NCBI RefSeq assembly: GCF_011045195.1
Contig: NZ_CP049199.1
Coordinates: 2,542,001-2,606,000, forward strand
From: Caulobacter soli
GTDB lineage: Bacteria > Pseudomonadota > Alphaproteobacteria > Caulobacterales > Caulobacteraceae
DNA: 64,000 bases
Reading direction: 5' to 3'
Position 1 is the first letter of the stretch. Each line of letters begins with the position of its first letter. Of this stretch, positions 19,364-30,589 are shown piece by piece. The position numbers and the translations under genes are program-made. Below the pieces are notes generated by a model. That model worked only from the letters and a program-made list of their open reading frames with translations, was not told the origin of the DNA and ran no database searches.

Positions 19364-20479
19364 ATGCCCGAGGCCGCCCCCAGCGATTGGCGGCGCTTCG
19401 TCGGTCTGGAGCTTTCCCGAGCCGCCCTGGCCAAGGCGGCCGCCCGCAAGACCGAGCTGCGCCACGCCGTGCGGGTCTCGTCGGCGGTCGTGGCCGCCTA
19501 CGCCCTGGCGACCCTGCTGCGCCTGCCCCAGGGCTATTGGGCGGTGTTCACGGCCGTGATCGTCGTCCAGTCCAGCCTGGGCGCCACGATCACCGCCTCG
19601 ATCGAGCGGCTGATGGGCACGGTCGTGGGCGCGCTGGCCGGGGCTGGAGCGGCCATGCTGCACGCCCGCTGGCCCGAGGCCGGCGGACCGATTCTGGCGG
19701 TCACCGCCGCCCTGCTGGCCTTCCTGGCGGCGGTGCGTCCGGCGTTCAAGGTCGCGCCGGTCACCGCCGTGATCATGCTGATCGGCACGACCACCCATAT
19801 GGACCCGCTGGTCGCCGCCTTCCTGCGCACGGCCGAGATCACGGTCGGCAGCATCGTCGGCATCGCCGCCACCCTGCTGATCTTTCCGGCCCGGGCCCAC
19901 GCCTCGGTGGTCGACAACGCCACCAAGGTGGCCGGCCTGCTGGCCGAGTTGCTGGAACACTACGCCCTGAAGCTGAAGGGCGGCGCGACCGAGCTGGAAG
20001 CGCGCGACCATTACGACGATACGCTCAAGGCCCTGTCCAAGCTGCAGACGGCGATGACCGAGGCCGATCGCGAGAGCGCCAGCAAGCTGAGCGATCATTC
20101 GGTGACCGAGGCCCTGCCCCGCACGCTGTGGCGACTGCGCAACGACAGCGTGATGATCGGCCGGGCGCTGCGCGAGACCTTCCCCTCGCCCGGCCTGGCC
20201 CTGCCCTCGGCGGCGATGCTGAACGCCAGCGCGACCTTCCTGCGAGCCTGCGCGGCCCTGCTGTCGGGCGGCCCCCGTCCCGATCGGATCGCCTTCGCCG
20301 AGGCGCATCAGGCCTTTCAATCCGCCGTGGAGACCTTGCGAGCCGGCGGCGGCACGCGCGCTCTCGCCTTCGATGACGCGGCCCGGGTGTTCGGCCTGGT
20401 GTTCGCGATCGAGAACCTGTTCGGCAATCTCGGCGACTTCGAGGAACGGGTCGAAGAGGCGGCGGGGAAGCGGGACTAA
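19364..20479 (+). CDS. FUSC-family membrane protein (aromatic acid exporter-like)
   Basis: A 371-residue protein with about six N-terminal membrane segments (residues about 35-185). These include PQGYWAVFTAVIVVQSSLGATITASIERLMGT, the pattern of fusaric acid resistance and AaeB-type proteins, followed by a long helical cytosolic region. Such proteins work as efflux components or inner-membrane transporters of aromatic acids. The start codon abuts the pncC stop, so the two are probably cotranscribed. No partner membrane-fusion protein is adjacent, so the substrate is unknown. Confidence 0.82.
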   Translation: MPEAAPSDWRRFVGLELSRAALAKAAARKTELRHAVRVSSAVVAAYALATLLRLPQGYWAVFTAVIVVQSSLGATITASIERLMGTVVGALAGAGAAMLHARWPEAGGPILAVTAALLAFLAAVRPAFKVAPVTAVIMLIGTTTHMDPLVAAFLRTAEITVGSIVGIAATLLIFPARAHASVVDNATKVAGLLAELLEHYALKLKGGATELEARDHYDDTLKALSKLQTAMTEADRESASKLSDHSVTEALPRTLWRLRNDSVMIGRALRETFPSPGLALPSAAMLNASATFLRACAALLSGGPRPDRIAFAEAHQAFQSAVETLRAGGGTRALAFDDAARVFGLVFAIENLFGNLGDFEERVEEAAGKRD

Positions 20480-20484
20480 CCTCC

Positions 20485-20880
20485 CTACTTCGCCAAGTAC
20501 GGCTTGTAGCTCTTTTCCTCAACGATATCGGAGCCGACCAGCAGGTTGATCTGGCGCTTCACGGCGGCGCGCCGGTCGTTGTCGATATAGACGCGGCGGG
20601 CCAGCTCGATGAATTTCGGACCGAAGTCCTGGCGGCGTTCGCAGTCGCGCTTGCCGTCCTCGATGTCCCAGAGGGCCGCGTTGATCTCGGTCAGCTGGGT
20701 GACCAGGTCCTCAAGCTCCGGCGAGTGCGGCAGGGCGTGGGCGGCGGTCTCCTCCAGCAGGGCCAGCTCGGTCTGGACATTGGCCGCCTTGGCCGGATCG
20801 CCGATCCGCAGCGCCTTGACCCGCAGGATGGTGATCTTGTCGATCAGTTCGCCGGCCGAGACGGGCGCGAGGATGGGCAT
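20485..20880 (-). CDS. DUF6165-family protein
   Basis: A 131-residue soluble, mostly helical protein starting MPILAPVSAGELIDKITIL. Later features are NAALWDIEDGKRDCER and RVYIDNDRRAAVKRQINLLVGS. I recognise this as the DUF6165 type, which has no assigned activity and is often found beside glycosyltransferases. Here its ATG follows the stop of a GT9-like gene with no gap, supporting a linked role in surface polysaccharide or LPS metabolism. It converges with the FUSC gene, with five bases between them. Confidence 0.72.
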   Translation of the reverse strand: MPILAPVSAGELIDKITILRVKALRIGDPAKAANVQTELALLEETAAHALPHSPELEDLVTQLTEINAALWDIEDGKRDCERRQDFGPKFIELARRVYIDNDRRAAVKRQINLLVGSDIVEEKSYKPYLAK

Positions 20881-21882
20881 TCAGGAAGCTCCGGCGATCA
20901 GGCGTTGCAGGGCGGCGTCCACCACGTCCAGCGGCAGGGCGGCCATGCCCTGTCCGTAGTCTTCCGCGACCAGCAGCTCAAGGCGTCGCGCGGCGGGGCG
21001 GAACTTCACGGCCTTGCGATGGTCCTGCTGCAGCGACAGCAACGGCGCGCCGCCGGCCGCCAGCATGTGGCCAGGGCCGGCGTCGTTGGCCACCGCGGCG
21101 GTCAGGCGGCCGGCCAGGGCGATGGCCAGCAGCGGGCCCTTCACATCGGGAAAGTCGTCGGTGCGGTCCTTCTCCGGGAACAGCGCCGTGGGAACCGCGT
21201 CGCGGGCGATCTGGAGGTCGGGGCCCTCGTCCGGACCGAAGAAGAACACCGCCTTGCGGTCGGCCGCCTCGATGCGGCGGGCCAGTTCGATATAGCGCTC
21301 CAGCGGCCAGCGGCGGTCTTGCCCGCCGGCCCCGGGCGCCAGGCCGACATAGACCGGACCGCCGTAGTGGGCGGTCGGCAGCAGGGCGCGGGCCGCGTTG
21401 GTGGCGTCGGGATCGGACAGCGCCAGCGGACGCGGCGCGCCGTCCCCGTCGCTGGCCAGGAACAGCAGCCGCGCCAGGCGGTCGACCACGGCGACGGGCC
21501 AGCCGGGCTGGCGGGCCTGGAGCGCGGCCGAGATGAAGCGGCCCCCTTCTTTGCCTTTAGAGACGGCCCGCTTGGCGACCAGGCTGCGGCGCAGGTTCTC
21601 CTGGGTGTCGATCACCAGGTCGAAGGTCCGGCCGCCGAACGGCGTGACCCAGGGCAGCGCATCCAGCGGCCTGGCCCCGGTCGGGCCGTCGGTCAGGATC
21701 TCGTCGATATAGCCCGCGACGACCGACTTCAGCGGTCCGGCGTACATCGTGCCGCCCTTGGCCGCGCACCAGGTGATCCGGGCCTGGGGAAAGGCTTCGC
21801 GCAGGCCGGCGATGAACGGCAGCTTGATCAGGCTGTCGCCCAGGATTTCGCCCATCGAGTAGATCAGGATCGTCTGAGCCAT
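20881..21882 (-). CDS. Glycosyltransferase family 9-like (heptosyltransferase-type) protein
   Basis: A 333-residue GT-B protein. The N-terminal half has MGEILGDSLIKLPFIAGLREAFP and TWCAAKGGTMY. The C-terminal half has VGLAPGAGGQDRRWPLERYIELARR and the donor-site ANDAGPGHMLAAGGAPLLSL. These are GT9 landmarks of ADP-heptose:LPS heptosyltransferases. The acceptor and sugar cannot be read from the sequence. It is probably cotranscribed with the DUF6165 gene. It is divergent from the tetR gene, and the GTGAGTAATCAC palindrome lies between them. Confidence 0.82.
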   Translation of the reverse strand: MAQTILIYSMGEILGDSLIKLPFIAGLREAFPQARITWCAAKGGTMYAGPLKSVVAGYIDEILTDGPTGARPLDALPWVTPFGGRTFDLVIDTQENLRRSLVAKRAVSKGKEGGRFISAALQARQPGWPVAVVDRLARLLFLASDGDGAPRPLALSDPDATNAARALLPTAHYGGPVYVGLAPGAGGQDRRWPLERYIELARRIEAADRKAVFFFGPDEGPDLQIARDAVPTALFPEKDRTDDFPDVKGPLLAIALAGRLTAAVANDAGPGHMLAAGGAPLLSLQQDHRKAVKFRPAARRLELLVAEDYGQGMAALPLDVVDAALQRLIAGAS

Positions 21883-21933
21883 GGCCGGGGCTTAGGCCGC
21901 CGGTCGCGGTCAGGTCAACGTCGCAGCATAAAT

Positions 21934-21945
21934 GTGAGTAATCAC
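21934..21945. promoter_or_regulatory. Candidate TetR operator (GTGAgtaaTCAC)
   Basis: A short perfect dyad lies in the divergent gap between the GT9 gene and tetR, 34 bases before the tetR ATG. It is adjacent to TTGCAT, which could be a -35 element. Local placement next to a TetR gene suggests autoregulation. This is inference only. Confidence 0.4.
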
Positions 21946-21979
21946 TTGCATCGTATGGGCGCCGTACTAGCCTCACCTT

Positions 21980-22540
21980 ATGAACGCCAAACCCAAGATC
22001 GAACGCGCCGCTCTCGAGGTCTTCGTCGACAAGGGCGTCGACGCGGCCACGACCAAGCTGATCGCCGCCAAGGCCGGGGTGTCGGAAGGCGCGATCTACC
22101 GCCACTGGAAGAGCAAGGACGAGCTGGCCCTAGGCCTGTTCATGGCCACCCATCGTCGCCTCTCCGACCTGATCACCGTGAACGCCGAGATGGCGACGGG
22201 CGTGCAGGCCAAGGCCGCCGCCGTGGTCCGCGCCTATTGCACCGTGGCCGACGAGGACTGGCTGCTGTTCGCCTTCCACCTGCTGCAGCTGCACCACTTC
22301 CTGCCCTACTACCAGGAAGACGGTCGCGACCCGGTGACCATGGTCGAGGGGCTGATCAAGCGGGCGATGATGGACATGGAGCTGCCGCCGGGCGACCCGC
22401 GCGTGATCGCCGCCATGGCCATTGGCGTGATCACCCAGACCGCCCAGAACAAGGCCTATGGCCGCCTGGGTGACGACGCCCTCTCGGCCCACGCCTCCCT
22501 GATGACCGCGGCCGTCCAGGCCGTGCTGTCCGCCCGCTAG
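21980..22540 (+). CDS. TetR-family transcriptional regulator
   Basis: A 186-residue regulator. The N-terminal helix-turn-helix reads ALEVFVDKGVDAATTKLIAAKAGVSEGAIYRHWKSKDEL (residues about 11-50). The C-terminal ligand domain is helical and unremarkable. The 3' end is 28 bases from plsC, so it probably heads a tetR-plsC-membrane protein operon and may control phospholipid or membrane genes. The inducer is unknown. A dyad upstream may be its own operator. Confidence 0.9.
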   Translation: MNAKPKIERAALEVFVDKGVDAATTKLIAAKAGVSEGAIYRHWKSKDELALGLFMATHRRLSDLITVNAEMATGVQAKAAAVVRAYCTVADEDWLLFAFHLLQLHHFLPYYQEDGRDPVTMVEGLIKRAMMDMELPPGDPRVIAAMAIGVITQTAQNKAYGRLGDDALSAHASLMTAAVQAVLSAR

Positions 22541-22568
22541 ACCTCTCAGCCCTCAAGGATTTCGAACC

Positions 22569-23357
22569 ATGCGCAGCGCGCTGTTCAACGCCTACTACTG
22601 GGTGCTGTCGATCTTCTACGGCCTGTCGGCCGCCCTCTCCGCCCTGCTCCCGGGCCGCAAGCCCGTCGCCTTCGCCCTGCGGCTCTACAGCCAGCGGATG
22701 CTGTGGGCGCTGCGGACGCTGGCGGGGATCAAGATCGACCTGAAGGGTCAGGAGAACCTGCCCGACGGCGCCTTCATCATCGCCGCCAAGCATCACAGCT
22801 GGGGCGACGGCTTCGTGATGTTCGCCAATGTCGAGAACCTGTCGTTCGTGACCGGCGACCATCTGGAGAAGTTCCCGCTGGTGGGCGCGATCCTCAAGAA
22901 GCTAGGCGCGATCGTCGTCGACAGTTGCGGCGGTCCGGAAGCCCGCGCGGCCCTGTCCAAGAGCGCCGCCCAGGTGGCCGCCGAGGGCCGCCGCATCCTG
23001 ATCTATCCCGAGGGCCACCTGGCCGCGCCGGGCGAGCGGTTCCGCTATCGCACCGGCGTCTACTACATGAGCCAGGACTTCAACCTGCCGGTCGTGCCGG
23101 TGGCGACGAACCTGGGCTGCTTCTGGAAGCAGCAGGACAAGCACAAGACGCCGGGCACGGCCACGATCGAGTTCCTGCCGCCCCTGCCCCAGGGCCTGTC
23201 CAAGGCCGAGTTCATGGCGAAGATGGAAGAGGTCATCGAGACCCGCACCAACCAGCTGATCGCTCAGGCGCGCGGCGAACCGGTCAAGCCGTCGGTGCTG
23301 GTGGAGTGGAACGGGCGCAAGAACGTGGCGGCGAAATCCGCCGAAGCGGTGGCGTGA
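22569..23357 (+). CDS. plsC: 1-acyl-sn-glycerol-3-phosphate acyltransferase (PlsC family)
   Basis: A 262-residue membrane-associated acyltransferase that makes phosphatidic acid from lysophosphatidic acid. The catalytic H-x4-D motif appears as AKHHSWGDGFVM near residue 75. The acyl-acceptor motif is YPEGHLAAPG near residue 148, where many members have EGTR. A hydrophobic N terminus probably anchors it. It lies in a likely operon with the TetR gene and the small membrane protein that starts just after its stop. Other LPLAT-family roles are possible. Confidence 0.9.
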   Translation: MRSALFNAYYWVLSIFYGLSAALSALLPGRKPVAFALRLYSQRMLWALRTLAGIKIDLKGQENLPDGAFIIAAKHHSWGDGFVMFANVENLSFVTGDHLEKFPLVGAILKKLGAIVVDSCGGPEARAALSKSAAQVAAEGRRILIYPEGHLAAPGERFRYRTGVYYMSQDFNLPVVPVATNLGCFWKQQDKHKTPGTATIEFLPPLPQGLSKAEFMAKMEEVIETRTNQLIAQARGEPVKPSVLVEWNGRKNVAAKSAEAVA

Positions 23358-23358
23358 T

Positions 23359-23700
23359 ATGCTGGAGAACCCGCAAACGGAAATCGAATCTTCCGACGCC
23401 TCGCGTTCGCAAAACCCGCCTTGGGATCTGGTTCTCGCCGCCACGGTGATATGGGCGTTCGTGACCGGTCCGGCCTTCTTCGCGGCGCTCTTCGTGATCT
23501 TTTTCGCGAACCTCAGCTCGTTCGACGAAGACTTCCGGATCAAGCTTGTGCTCGCCGTGCCGATCAGCACCGCCATCGGCGCGATTGGCGCCCTGGCGAG
23601 CCGCCTCCTGCGCGAGCGGCTCATCCTCGTCATCACTTCCACGCTGCCGTTTGTCGCGCTCGTCGCCGCCCTTGTCGCTGTAGCGACCAAATTCCTCTAG
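23359..23700 (+). CDS. Small membrane protein of unknown function
   Basis: A 113-residue protein with three hydrophobic stretches: about 24-50 (VLAATVIWAFVTGPAFFAAL), 62-80 and 90-112. It has a polar N terminus rich in Ser, Asp and Glu. I do not recognise the family. The ATG begins one base after the plsC stop, implying translational coupling. It ends convergent with the Fe-S operon. Codon use looks like that of its neighbours. Confidence 0.65.
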   Translation: MLENPQTEIESSDASRSQNPPWDLVLAATVIWAFVTGPAFFAALFVIFFANLSSFDEDFRIKLVLAVPISTAIGAIGALASRLLRERLILVITSTLPFVALVAALVAVATKFL

Positions 23701-23732
23701 ACGGGGCCGGACATCAGGCGTCGGGCTCTAGC

Positions 23733-23933
23733 TCAGAGCGCGACGGGACATTCCGCCGGCGCGGGCACGAACGTCCCGTCCTCCCGGCGCTGGTCGAAAT
23801 GCTTGGTCGCGCAGCCGGTCGAGCACAGGACGCCTTGGTCCGACCAGTACAGCGGCGCCTCGTCCTCGTGACGGAAGGCCGGCGCGCCCCAAGGTAGGCC
23901 GCATTCGACGCAAGACGGCGTCTTGGCCAGCAT
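23733..23933 (-). CDS. Small four-cysteine zinc-finger-like protein at the end of the SUF operon
   Basis: A 66-residue protein with a CVEC pair near residue 8 and a CSTGC pair near residue 38, plus a lone Cys near the end. WSDQGVLCSTGCATKHF recalls treble-clef or TRASH-type metal-binding knuckles. Its ATG overlaps the sufA stop by one base (TGATG), so it is translated from the SUF transcript. The function is not known. A metal-sensing, chaperone or Fe-S-related role is inference from context. Confidence 0.7.
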   Translation of the reverse strand: MLAKTPSCVECGLPWGAPAFRHEDEAPLYWSDQGVLCSTGCATKHFDQRREDGTFVPAPAECPVAL

Positions 23934-24325
23934 CAGTCCAGGGCCTCGGCGGCCGGCTGGATCGTCACGCTCTCGCCGCAGCCGCAGGCGTCGGTCTCGT
24001 TCGGATTGTTGAACACGAACTTCGACGACAGCTTGGTGGTCTCGTAGTCGATCGTGGTGCCGATCAGGAACAGCACCGCCTTGGGATCGATCAGGATGGT
24101 CACGCCCTGGTCCTCGACCACCTCATCGATCGGCCCCTGCTCGGCGGCGTATTCGAAGATGTATTCCGAGCCCGCGCAGCCGCCGTTCTTCACGCCCACC
24201 CGCAGGCCCGCATAGGGCTTATCGGCGCGGTCCATGATCTCCTTCACCCGCGCGGCGGCGGCCGGCGTCAGGGTGACGACCTTGGGGCGGGGGCGGCGAA
24301 CGCGAGGGGTGACGGCGACTTCCAT
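23933..24325 (-). CDS. sufA: Iron-sulfur cluster carrier SufA (HesB/IscA family)
   Basis: A 130-residue A-type carrier. It has the three conserved cysteines: one in VGVKNGGCAGSEYIFEY and two in the terminal ACGCGESV. The fold segment VTLTPAAAARVKEIM lies near residue 18. It receives clusters from SufBCD and passes them to target proteins. It follows sufT by 15 bases and overlaps the downstream small Cys protein by one base. The basic N-terminal extension (about 16 residues) is slightly longer than in E. coli SufA. Confidence 0.92.
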   Translation of the reverse strand: MEVAVTPRVRRPRPKVVTLTPAAAARVKEIMDRADKPYAGLRVGVKNGGCAGSEYIFEYAAEQGPIDEVVEDQGVTILIDPKAVLFLIGTTIDYETTKLSSKFVFNNPNETDACGCGESVTIQPAAEALD

Positions 24326-24340
24326 GGGATTTCAACCAGC

Positions 24341-24685
24341 CTAGAACATGTTCAGTTGCAGCTTGGCCTCGTCGCTCATCCGCGAGGGATCCCACGGCGG
24401 CTCAAAAACCAGCTCGACGTGGCACGACTTGATGCCGTCCAGCTCCATGACCGCGTCGCGCACCCAGCCCGGCATTTCCCCGGCCACCGGGCAGCCCGGG
24501 GCGGTCAGGGTCATGTCGATGGCCACGTCCTTGTCGTCGCTGACGTCGACCTTGTAGATCAGGCCAAGCTCGTAGATGTCGACCGGGATTTCCGGGTCGA
24601 ACACCGTCTTCAGCTTCTCGATCAGCTGGTCGGTCAGCTTGTCGAGTTCGGCCTGGGGGATCTTGGAGACAGCTTGGTCGGTCAT
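24341..24685 (-). CDS. sufT: SUF assembly protein SufT (DUF59/MIP18 family)
   Basis: A 114-residue DUF59 protein. The family signature is FDPEIPVDIYELGLIYKVDV (residues about 33-52), followed by MTLTAPGCPVAGEMPGWVRDAV with the conserved cysteine and VELVFEPPWDPSRMSDEAK. SufT-type proteins aid Fe-S maturation under high demand. It lies six bases after sufS and is clearly part of the operon. Confidence 0.92.
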   Translation of the reverse strand: MTDQAVSKIPQAELDKLTDQLIEKLKTVFDPEIPVDIYELGLIYKVDVSDDKDVAIDMTLTAPGCPVAGEMPGWVRDAVMELDGIKSCHVELVFEPPWDPSRMSDEAKLQLNMF

Positions 24686-24691
24686 GTCAGC

Positions 24692-25918
24692 TCAACTGAA
24701 GAAACTGCGGGCCTTGGCCAGCGCGCTCACGAACGCGTCGGCCTCGTCCAGGGTGTTATATAGGGCGAAGGAAGCGCGAGCGCTCGACGTGACGCCGAAC
24801 CTTTTCATCAGGGGCTCGGCGCAGTGGGTGCCGGCGCGGACAGCCACGCCGTAGCGGTCCAGCACCTGGGCCACGTCGTGGGCGTGGGCGCCCTCGACCA
24901 CGAAGCTCAGCACCGCGCCCTTGCCTGGGGCCGTGCCCAGGATCCGCACGCCGTTGACGCCGTCCAGCTGGTCGACGACCCGCTGGTAGAGGGCGTGCTC
25001 GTGGGCCAGGGCCGCGTCGCGGTCGATGGTGTTCAGCCACTCGATCGCGGCGCCCAGGCCGACGGCCTCGAGGATCGCCGGGGTGCCGGCCTCGAAGCGG
25101 TGCGGCGGGTCGGCATAGGTAATCTTGTCCATCGACACCGAGCCGATCATCTCGCCGCCACCCTGATATGGCGGCAGGGCGGCCAGGCGTTCGGCCTTGC
25201 CGTACAGCACGCCGATGCCGGTGGGGCCGTAGAGCTTGTGGCCGCTGAAGACGTAGAAATCGACGTCCAGGGCCTTCACGTCGACCTTGGAGTGGACGAT
25301 GGCCTGGCAGCCGTCCAGCAGCACCGGCGCGCCGGCGGCGTGGGCCAGGCGGACGATCTCGGCGGCGTCGTTGATGGTGCCCAGCACGTTCGACATGTGG
25401 CTCATGGCCACCATCTTCGTGCGTTCGTTGAGCAGGCCCTTGTAGGTCTCCATGTCCAGGCGGCCGTCATCCGTGACCGGCACGAACTTCAGGACGACGC
25501 CGTAGCGCTCGCGCAGGAAGTGCCAGGGCACGATATTGGCGTGGTGCTCCATCTCGGAGATGACGATCTCGTCGCCGGCCTTCAAGCTACGACCGAAGGT
25601 GTCGGCGACCAGGTTGACCGCCTCGGTGGCGCTCTTGGTCCAGACGATTTCCGACGGCTCGGCGTTGATGAACTTCGCCACGGTTTCCCGCGCGTTTTCA
25701 TAGGCCTGCGTGGTTTCGTTGGCCAGGGTGTGCAGGCCGCGATGGACGTTGGCGTAGCTGGTGCGGGCCAGGCCCGTCATGGCGTTGAGCACCGCTTCCG
25801 GCTTCTGAGCGCTGGCGGCGCTGTCCAGATAGACCAGCGGCTTGCCGTGCACCTGGCGGGCCAGGATCGGGAACTGGGCGCGGATCGCCTCGACGTCGAA
25901 GGGGGCGTCAAAAGCCAT
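24692..25918 (-). CDS. sufS: Cysteine desulfurase SufS (group II)
   Basis: A 408-residue PLP enzyme that releases sulfur from cysteine for SufBCD. The PLP lysine is in VFSGHKLYGPTGIGVLYGK (about residue 226). The catalytic cysteine is in VRAGTHCAEPLMKRFGV near residue 362, in the short-loop context of group II enzymes. EMEHHANIVPWHFL is another hallmark. The start overlaps the sufD stop (TAATG). No SufE gene is in the window. It is the second desulfurase in this operon. Confidence 0.95.
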   Translation of the reverse strand: MAFDAPFDVEAIRAQFPILARQVHGKPLVYLDSAASAQKPEAVLNAMTGLARTSYANVHRGLHTLANETTQAYENARETVAKFINAEPSEIVWTKSATEAVNLVADTFGRSLKAGDEIVISEMEHHANIVPWHFLRERYGVVLKFVPVTDDGRLDMETYKGLLNERTKMVAMSHMSNVLGTINDAAEIVRLAHAAGAPVLLDGCQAIVHSKVDVKALDVDFYVFSGHKLYGPTGIGVLYGKAERLAALPPYQGGGEMIGSVSMDKITYADPPHRFEAGTPAILEAVGLGAAIEWLNTIDRDAALAHEHALYQRVVDQLDGVNGVRILGTAPGKGAVLSFVVEGAHAHDVAQVLDRYGVAVRAGTHCAEPLMKRFGVTSSARASFALYNTLDEADAFVSALAKARSFFS

Positions 25919-26948
25919 TATTGGGCCCTCCCCAGCTTGGCGGCGACCCAGGCGGCGGCGATCTCGCGCGCGCCCTCGTGCGCGATGCGCTCGACCACCT
26001 CGCCCAGGAAGGCCTGGGTCAGCATGGCTTTCGCCTCGACTTCCGGAATGCCGCGCTGGCGGGCGTAGAAGATCTGCTCGTCGTCCAGGGCGCCGATCGT
26101 GTTGCCATGGGCGCAGGAAACGTCGTCGGCGAAGATCAGCAGCTCGGGCTTGGCGTCGACCTCGGCCTTGTCCGACAGGATCAGGGCGTGGTGGCCCATG
26201 CGGGCGTCGGTCTGGTCGGCGCCCGGTTGGACGACGATCCGCCCCTGGAACACGCCGCGCGCCTGGTCGTCGACGACGCCCTTGGTCAGCTGGCTGGTGG
26301 TTCCGTCGACGCCGCCGTGGGTGACGACCGTGGTCTGGTCGGCGTGGCGCTGGTCTTCGAGGATGTAGACGCCGTCCAGCCGCACATCGGCGTGGGCGCC
26401 GGGGTGGTTGATCCGCGTCTCGATCCGCTGGCGACGCGCGCCGGTGGTCAGGACGGTCTGGGCGTAGGTCGCGCCGGGGGCCAGGTCGACCTCGGCGGTG
26501 ACCACGTCGATGGCCTCGGCCTGGTCATCGACCAGCACGATGCGCTCGACGCGAGCGCCCTCGCCCACCGCGATGTCCAGGGTCACGTCGGAGAAGTAGC
26601 CGGTGGCCCGGCCCTCGTGGCTTTCCAGCAGGACTAGGGTCGTATCGGGCTCGACGACGATGGCGTAGCTGGTTGCGTGCGCCGTCCCTTCGCTGGCTGA
26701 GACGAAGCGCAGGGCCACCACGTCGCCGGCGCCGCTGGCGGCGGCGTGGCGCTGGCGGCCGTTGACGAACAGGATTTCGTCGGCGGCCAAGCCGTTGAAC
26801 GGGCCTGCGGCGACGTCGCCGTCCACCGTCGGAGAAACCGGCGGCACGGCGCGGATCAGGCCGCGCAGGTCGGTCCAGCGCCAGTCCTCGTCACGACGCG
26901 ACGGCAGCTGGGTCAGGTCGCCGGTCTTGAAGGCGGAAGCCAGGCTCA

Positions 26949-26949
<1 letters not shown>
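25918..26949 (-). CDS. sufD: Fe-S scaffold component SufD
   Basis: A 343-residue beta-helix protein forming the SufBC2D scaffold. The C-terminal signature includes SDKAEVDAKPELLIFADDVSCAHGNTIGALDDEQIFYARQRGIP, with the conserved His, followed by an ALLTQAFLGEV-like MLTQAFLGEVVERI helix. The N-terminal part is divergent, as usual, and the protein is shorter than E. coli SufD. Its ATG overlaps the sufC stop by one base. Confidence 0.94.
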
Positions 26950-27687
<738 letters not shown>

Positions 27688-27695
<8 letters not shown>

Positions 27696-27986
27696 TGAAG
27701 GCCGTGATCTTTTCGAGCGTCTGGATAGCGAAGGCGGTCGGCTTGCCGGTCAGGGTCGGCGCCTCCCATTCGTGTTCGGGGCTGTAGCAGGCGAGCTTGA
27801 GCAGCGTGGTCAGCAATTCCCGCTCGGCGGCGGCGTCGGCGTTGCCGCCCGACAGCAGCTTGGCGCTGCGGTCGATCAGCGGCGCCTCGTCGCCGTAAGG
27901 ATTGATCCAAGTCCCGTGCGCGGCCTGGAAGGCCAGCTGGCGGGCGTACTTGTATTCCTTGTCGTTCAGGCCGAAGCGGACCGGCG

Positions 27987-27990
<4 letters not shown>
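27688..27990 (-). CDS. 100-residue protein of unknown function inside the SUF operon
   Basis: The start is fixed by an ATGA overlap with the sufB stop (ATG at 27990). The frame ends eight bases inside sufC. The protein starts [20 protein letters not shown] and is helical, with a Trp-Ile-Asn-Pro motif near residue 28, a central acidic helix, and an alternating C terminus. It has one cysteine ([12 protein letters not shown]). No family is recognised. Full translational coupling on both sides argues that it is real and works with SufB and SufC. It is easily missed because a longer reading frame passes through it. Confidence 0.75.
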
Positions 27991-29455
<1,465 letters not shown>

Positions 29456-29456
<1 letters not shown>

Positions 29457-30589
29457 TACGCCACCTCCCGGCGACGGGCGCCGATACGCGAATAGGCGGC
29501 GAGCCAGGCGTCGCCGCAGGAAATCCAGTCTTGCTCGGTCGAGGCCCAGCCGCCGCTGACACGCAGGGCGAACGGAGCCAGGTCGGCCCGCCCCATGGCG
29601 TCCACCACGCGGCTGGCCTTGACCTTGCCCGACGAGCAGGCGCTGCCGGCGCTGACCATCACCCCGGCCAGGTCCAGGTTCATCACCTGGATCTGCGAGG
29701 CGAAGCCCTCGGCCGCCAGACAAAGGGTTTGGGGCAGGCGTTCCGCGCCCTCTCCGAGCACCGTCGCGCCAGCGGCCTTGACCCGGTCGGCCAAGGCGTC
29801 GCGCCATGTGCCTTGATTGGCCATCGAGGGCAAGTCACGGGCGGCAGCCATCGCCGCGGCGCCGAAGCCGGCGATCCCGGCGACGTTCTCGGTGCCGGCC
29901 CGGCGGCCGCGCTCCTGGCCGCCGCCGTGCTGCTGGCGCACGATCGTGGCGCGCGTGCCGGCGACCAGGGCGCCGACGCCCTGAGGTCCGCCCAGCTTGT
30001 GGGCCGACAGCGCCATCGTGTCGGCGCCCAGGGCGGTGAAGTCGATGGCCATCTTGCCGGCCGCCTGGACGGCGTCGACATGCAGCCAGCCGTCGGCCGC
30101 GCGCACCAGGGCGGCGGCCTGGGCGATCGGCTGGATGACGCCGGTCTCGTTGTTGGCCAGCATCAGGCAGACGAGAGCCCTGCCCTCGTCGCTGAGCGCT
30201 TCTTCCAGCCAGTCCAGGCGCGCGACGCCGTCGGCGTCCAGCGGCATTTTCAGGACCTGCAGGCCCGAGGCGGCGGCGGTTTCGAGCACCCCGTCGTGCT
30301 CGCCCTCGCTGACGATGATGCGGTTGAAGCCGGCGAAGGCGGCGCTGCCGATGGCGAGCGCATTGGATTCCGTGCCGCCGCTGACGAAGGTGACCGAGCC
30401 CGGCACCACCCCGACCAAGTCGGCGACCTGCTTGCGGGCGGTCTCGACCAGATCGCGCGCGGCCCGGCCGCTGGCGTGCACCGACGAGGGATTGCCGGCG
30501 GCCTCGAAGGCGCGCAGCACCGCGTCCCGCGCCTCGGGACGGATCGGCGCGGTGGCGTTGTAGTCGAGATAGATCGAGGGCTTGGTCAC
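29456..30589 (-). CDS. Cysteine desulfurase, IscS/NifS-like (group I)
   Basis: A 377-residue PLP enzyme starting at a GTG (30589) whose last three bases overlap the regulator stop (GTGA). The N terminus [15 protein letters not shown], the PLP lysine in [17 protein letters not shown], and the catalytic cysteine in [14 protein letters not shown] place it with group I desulfurases, distinct from SufS downstream. It probably supplies sulfur to the same scaffold or to other acceptors such as tRNA thiolation enzymes. Its place between the regulator and sufB is typical of alphaproteobacterial SUF operons. Confidence 0.92.
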
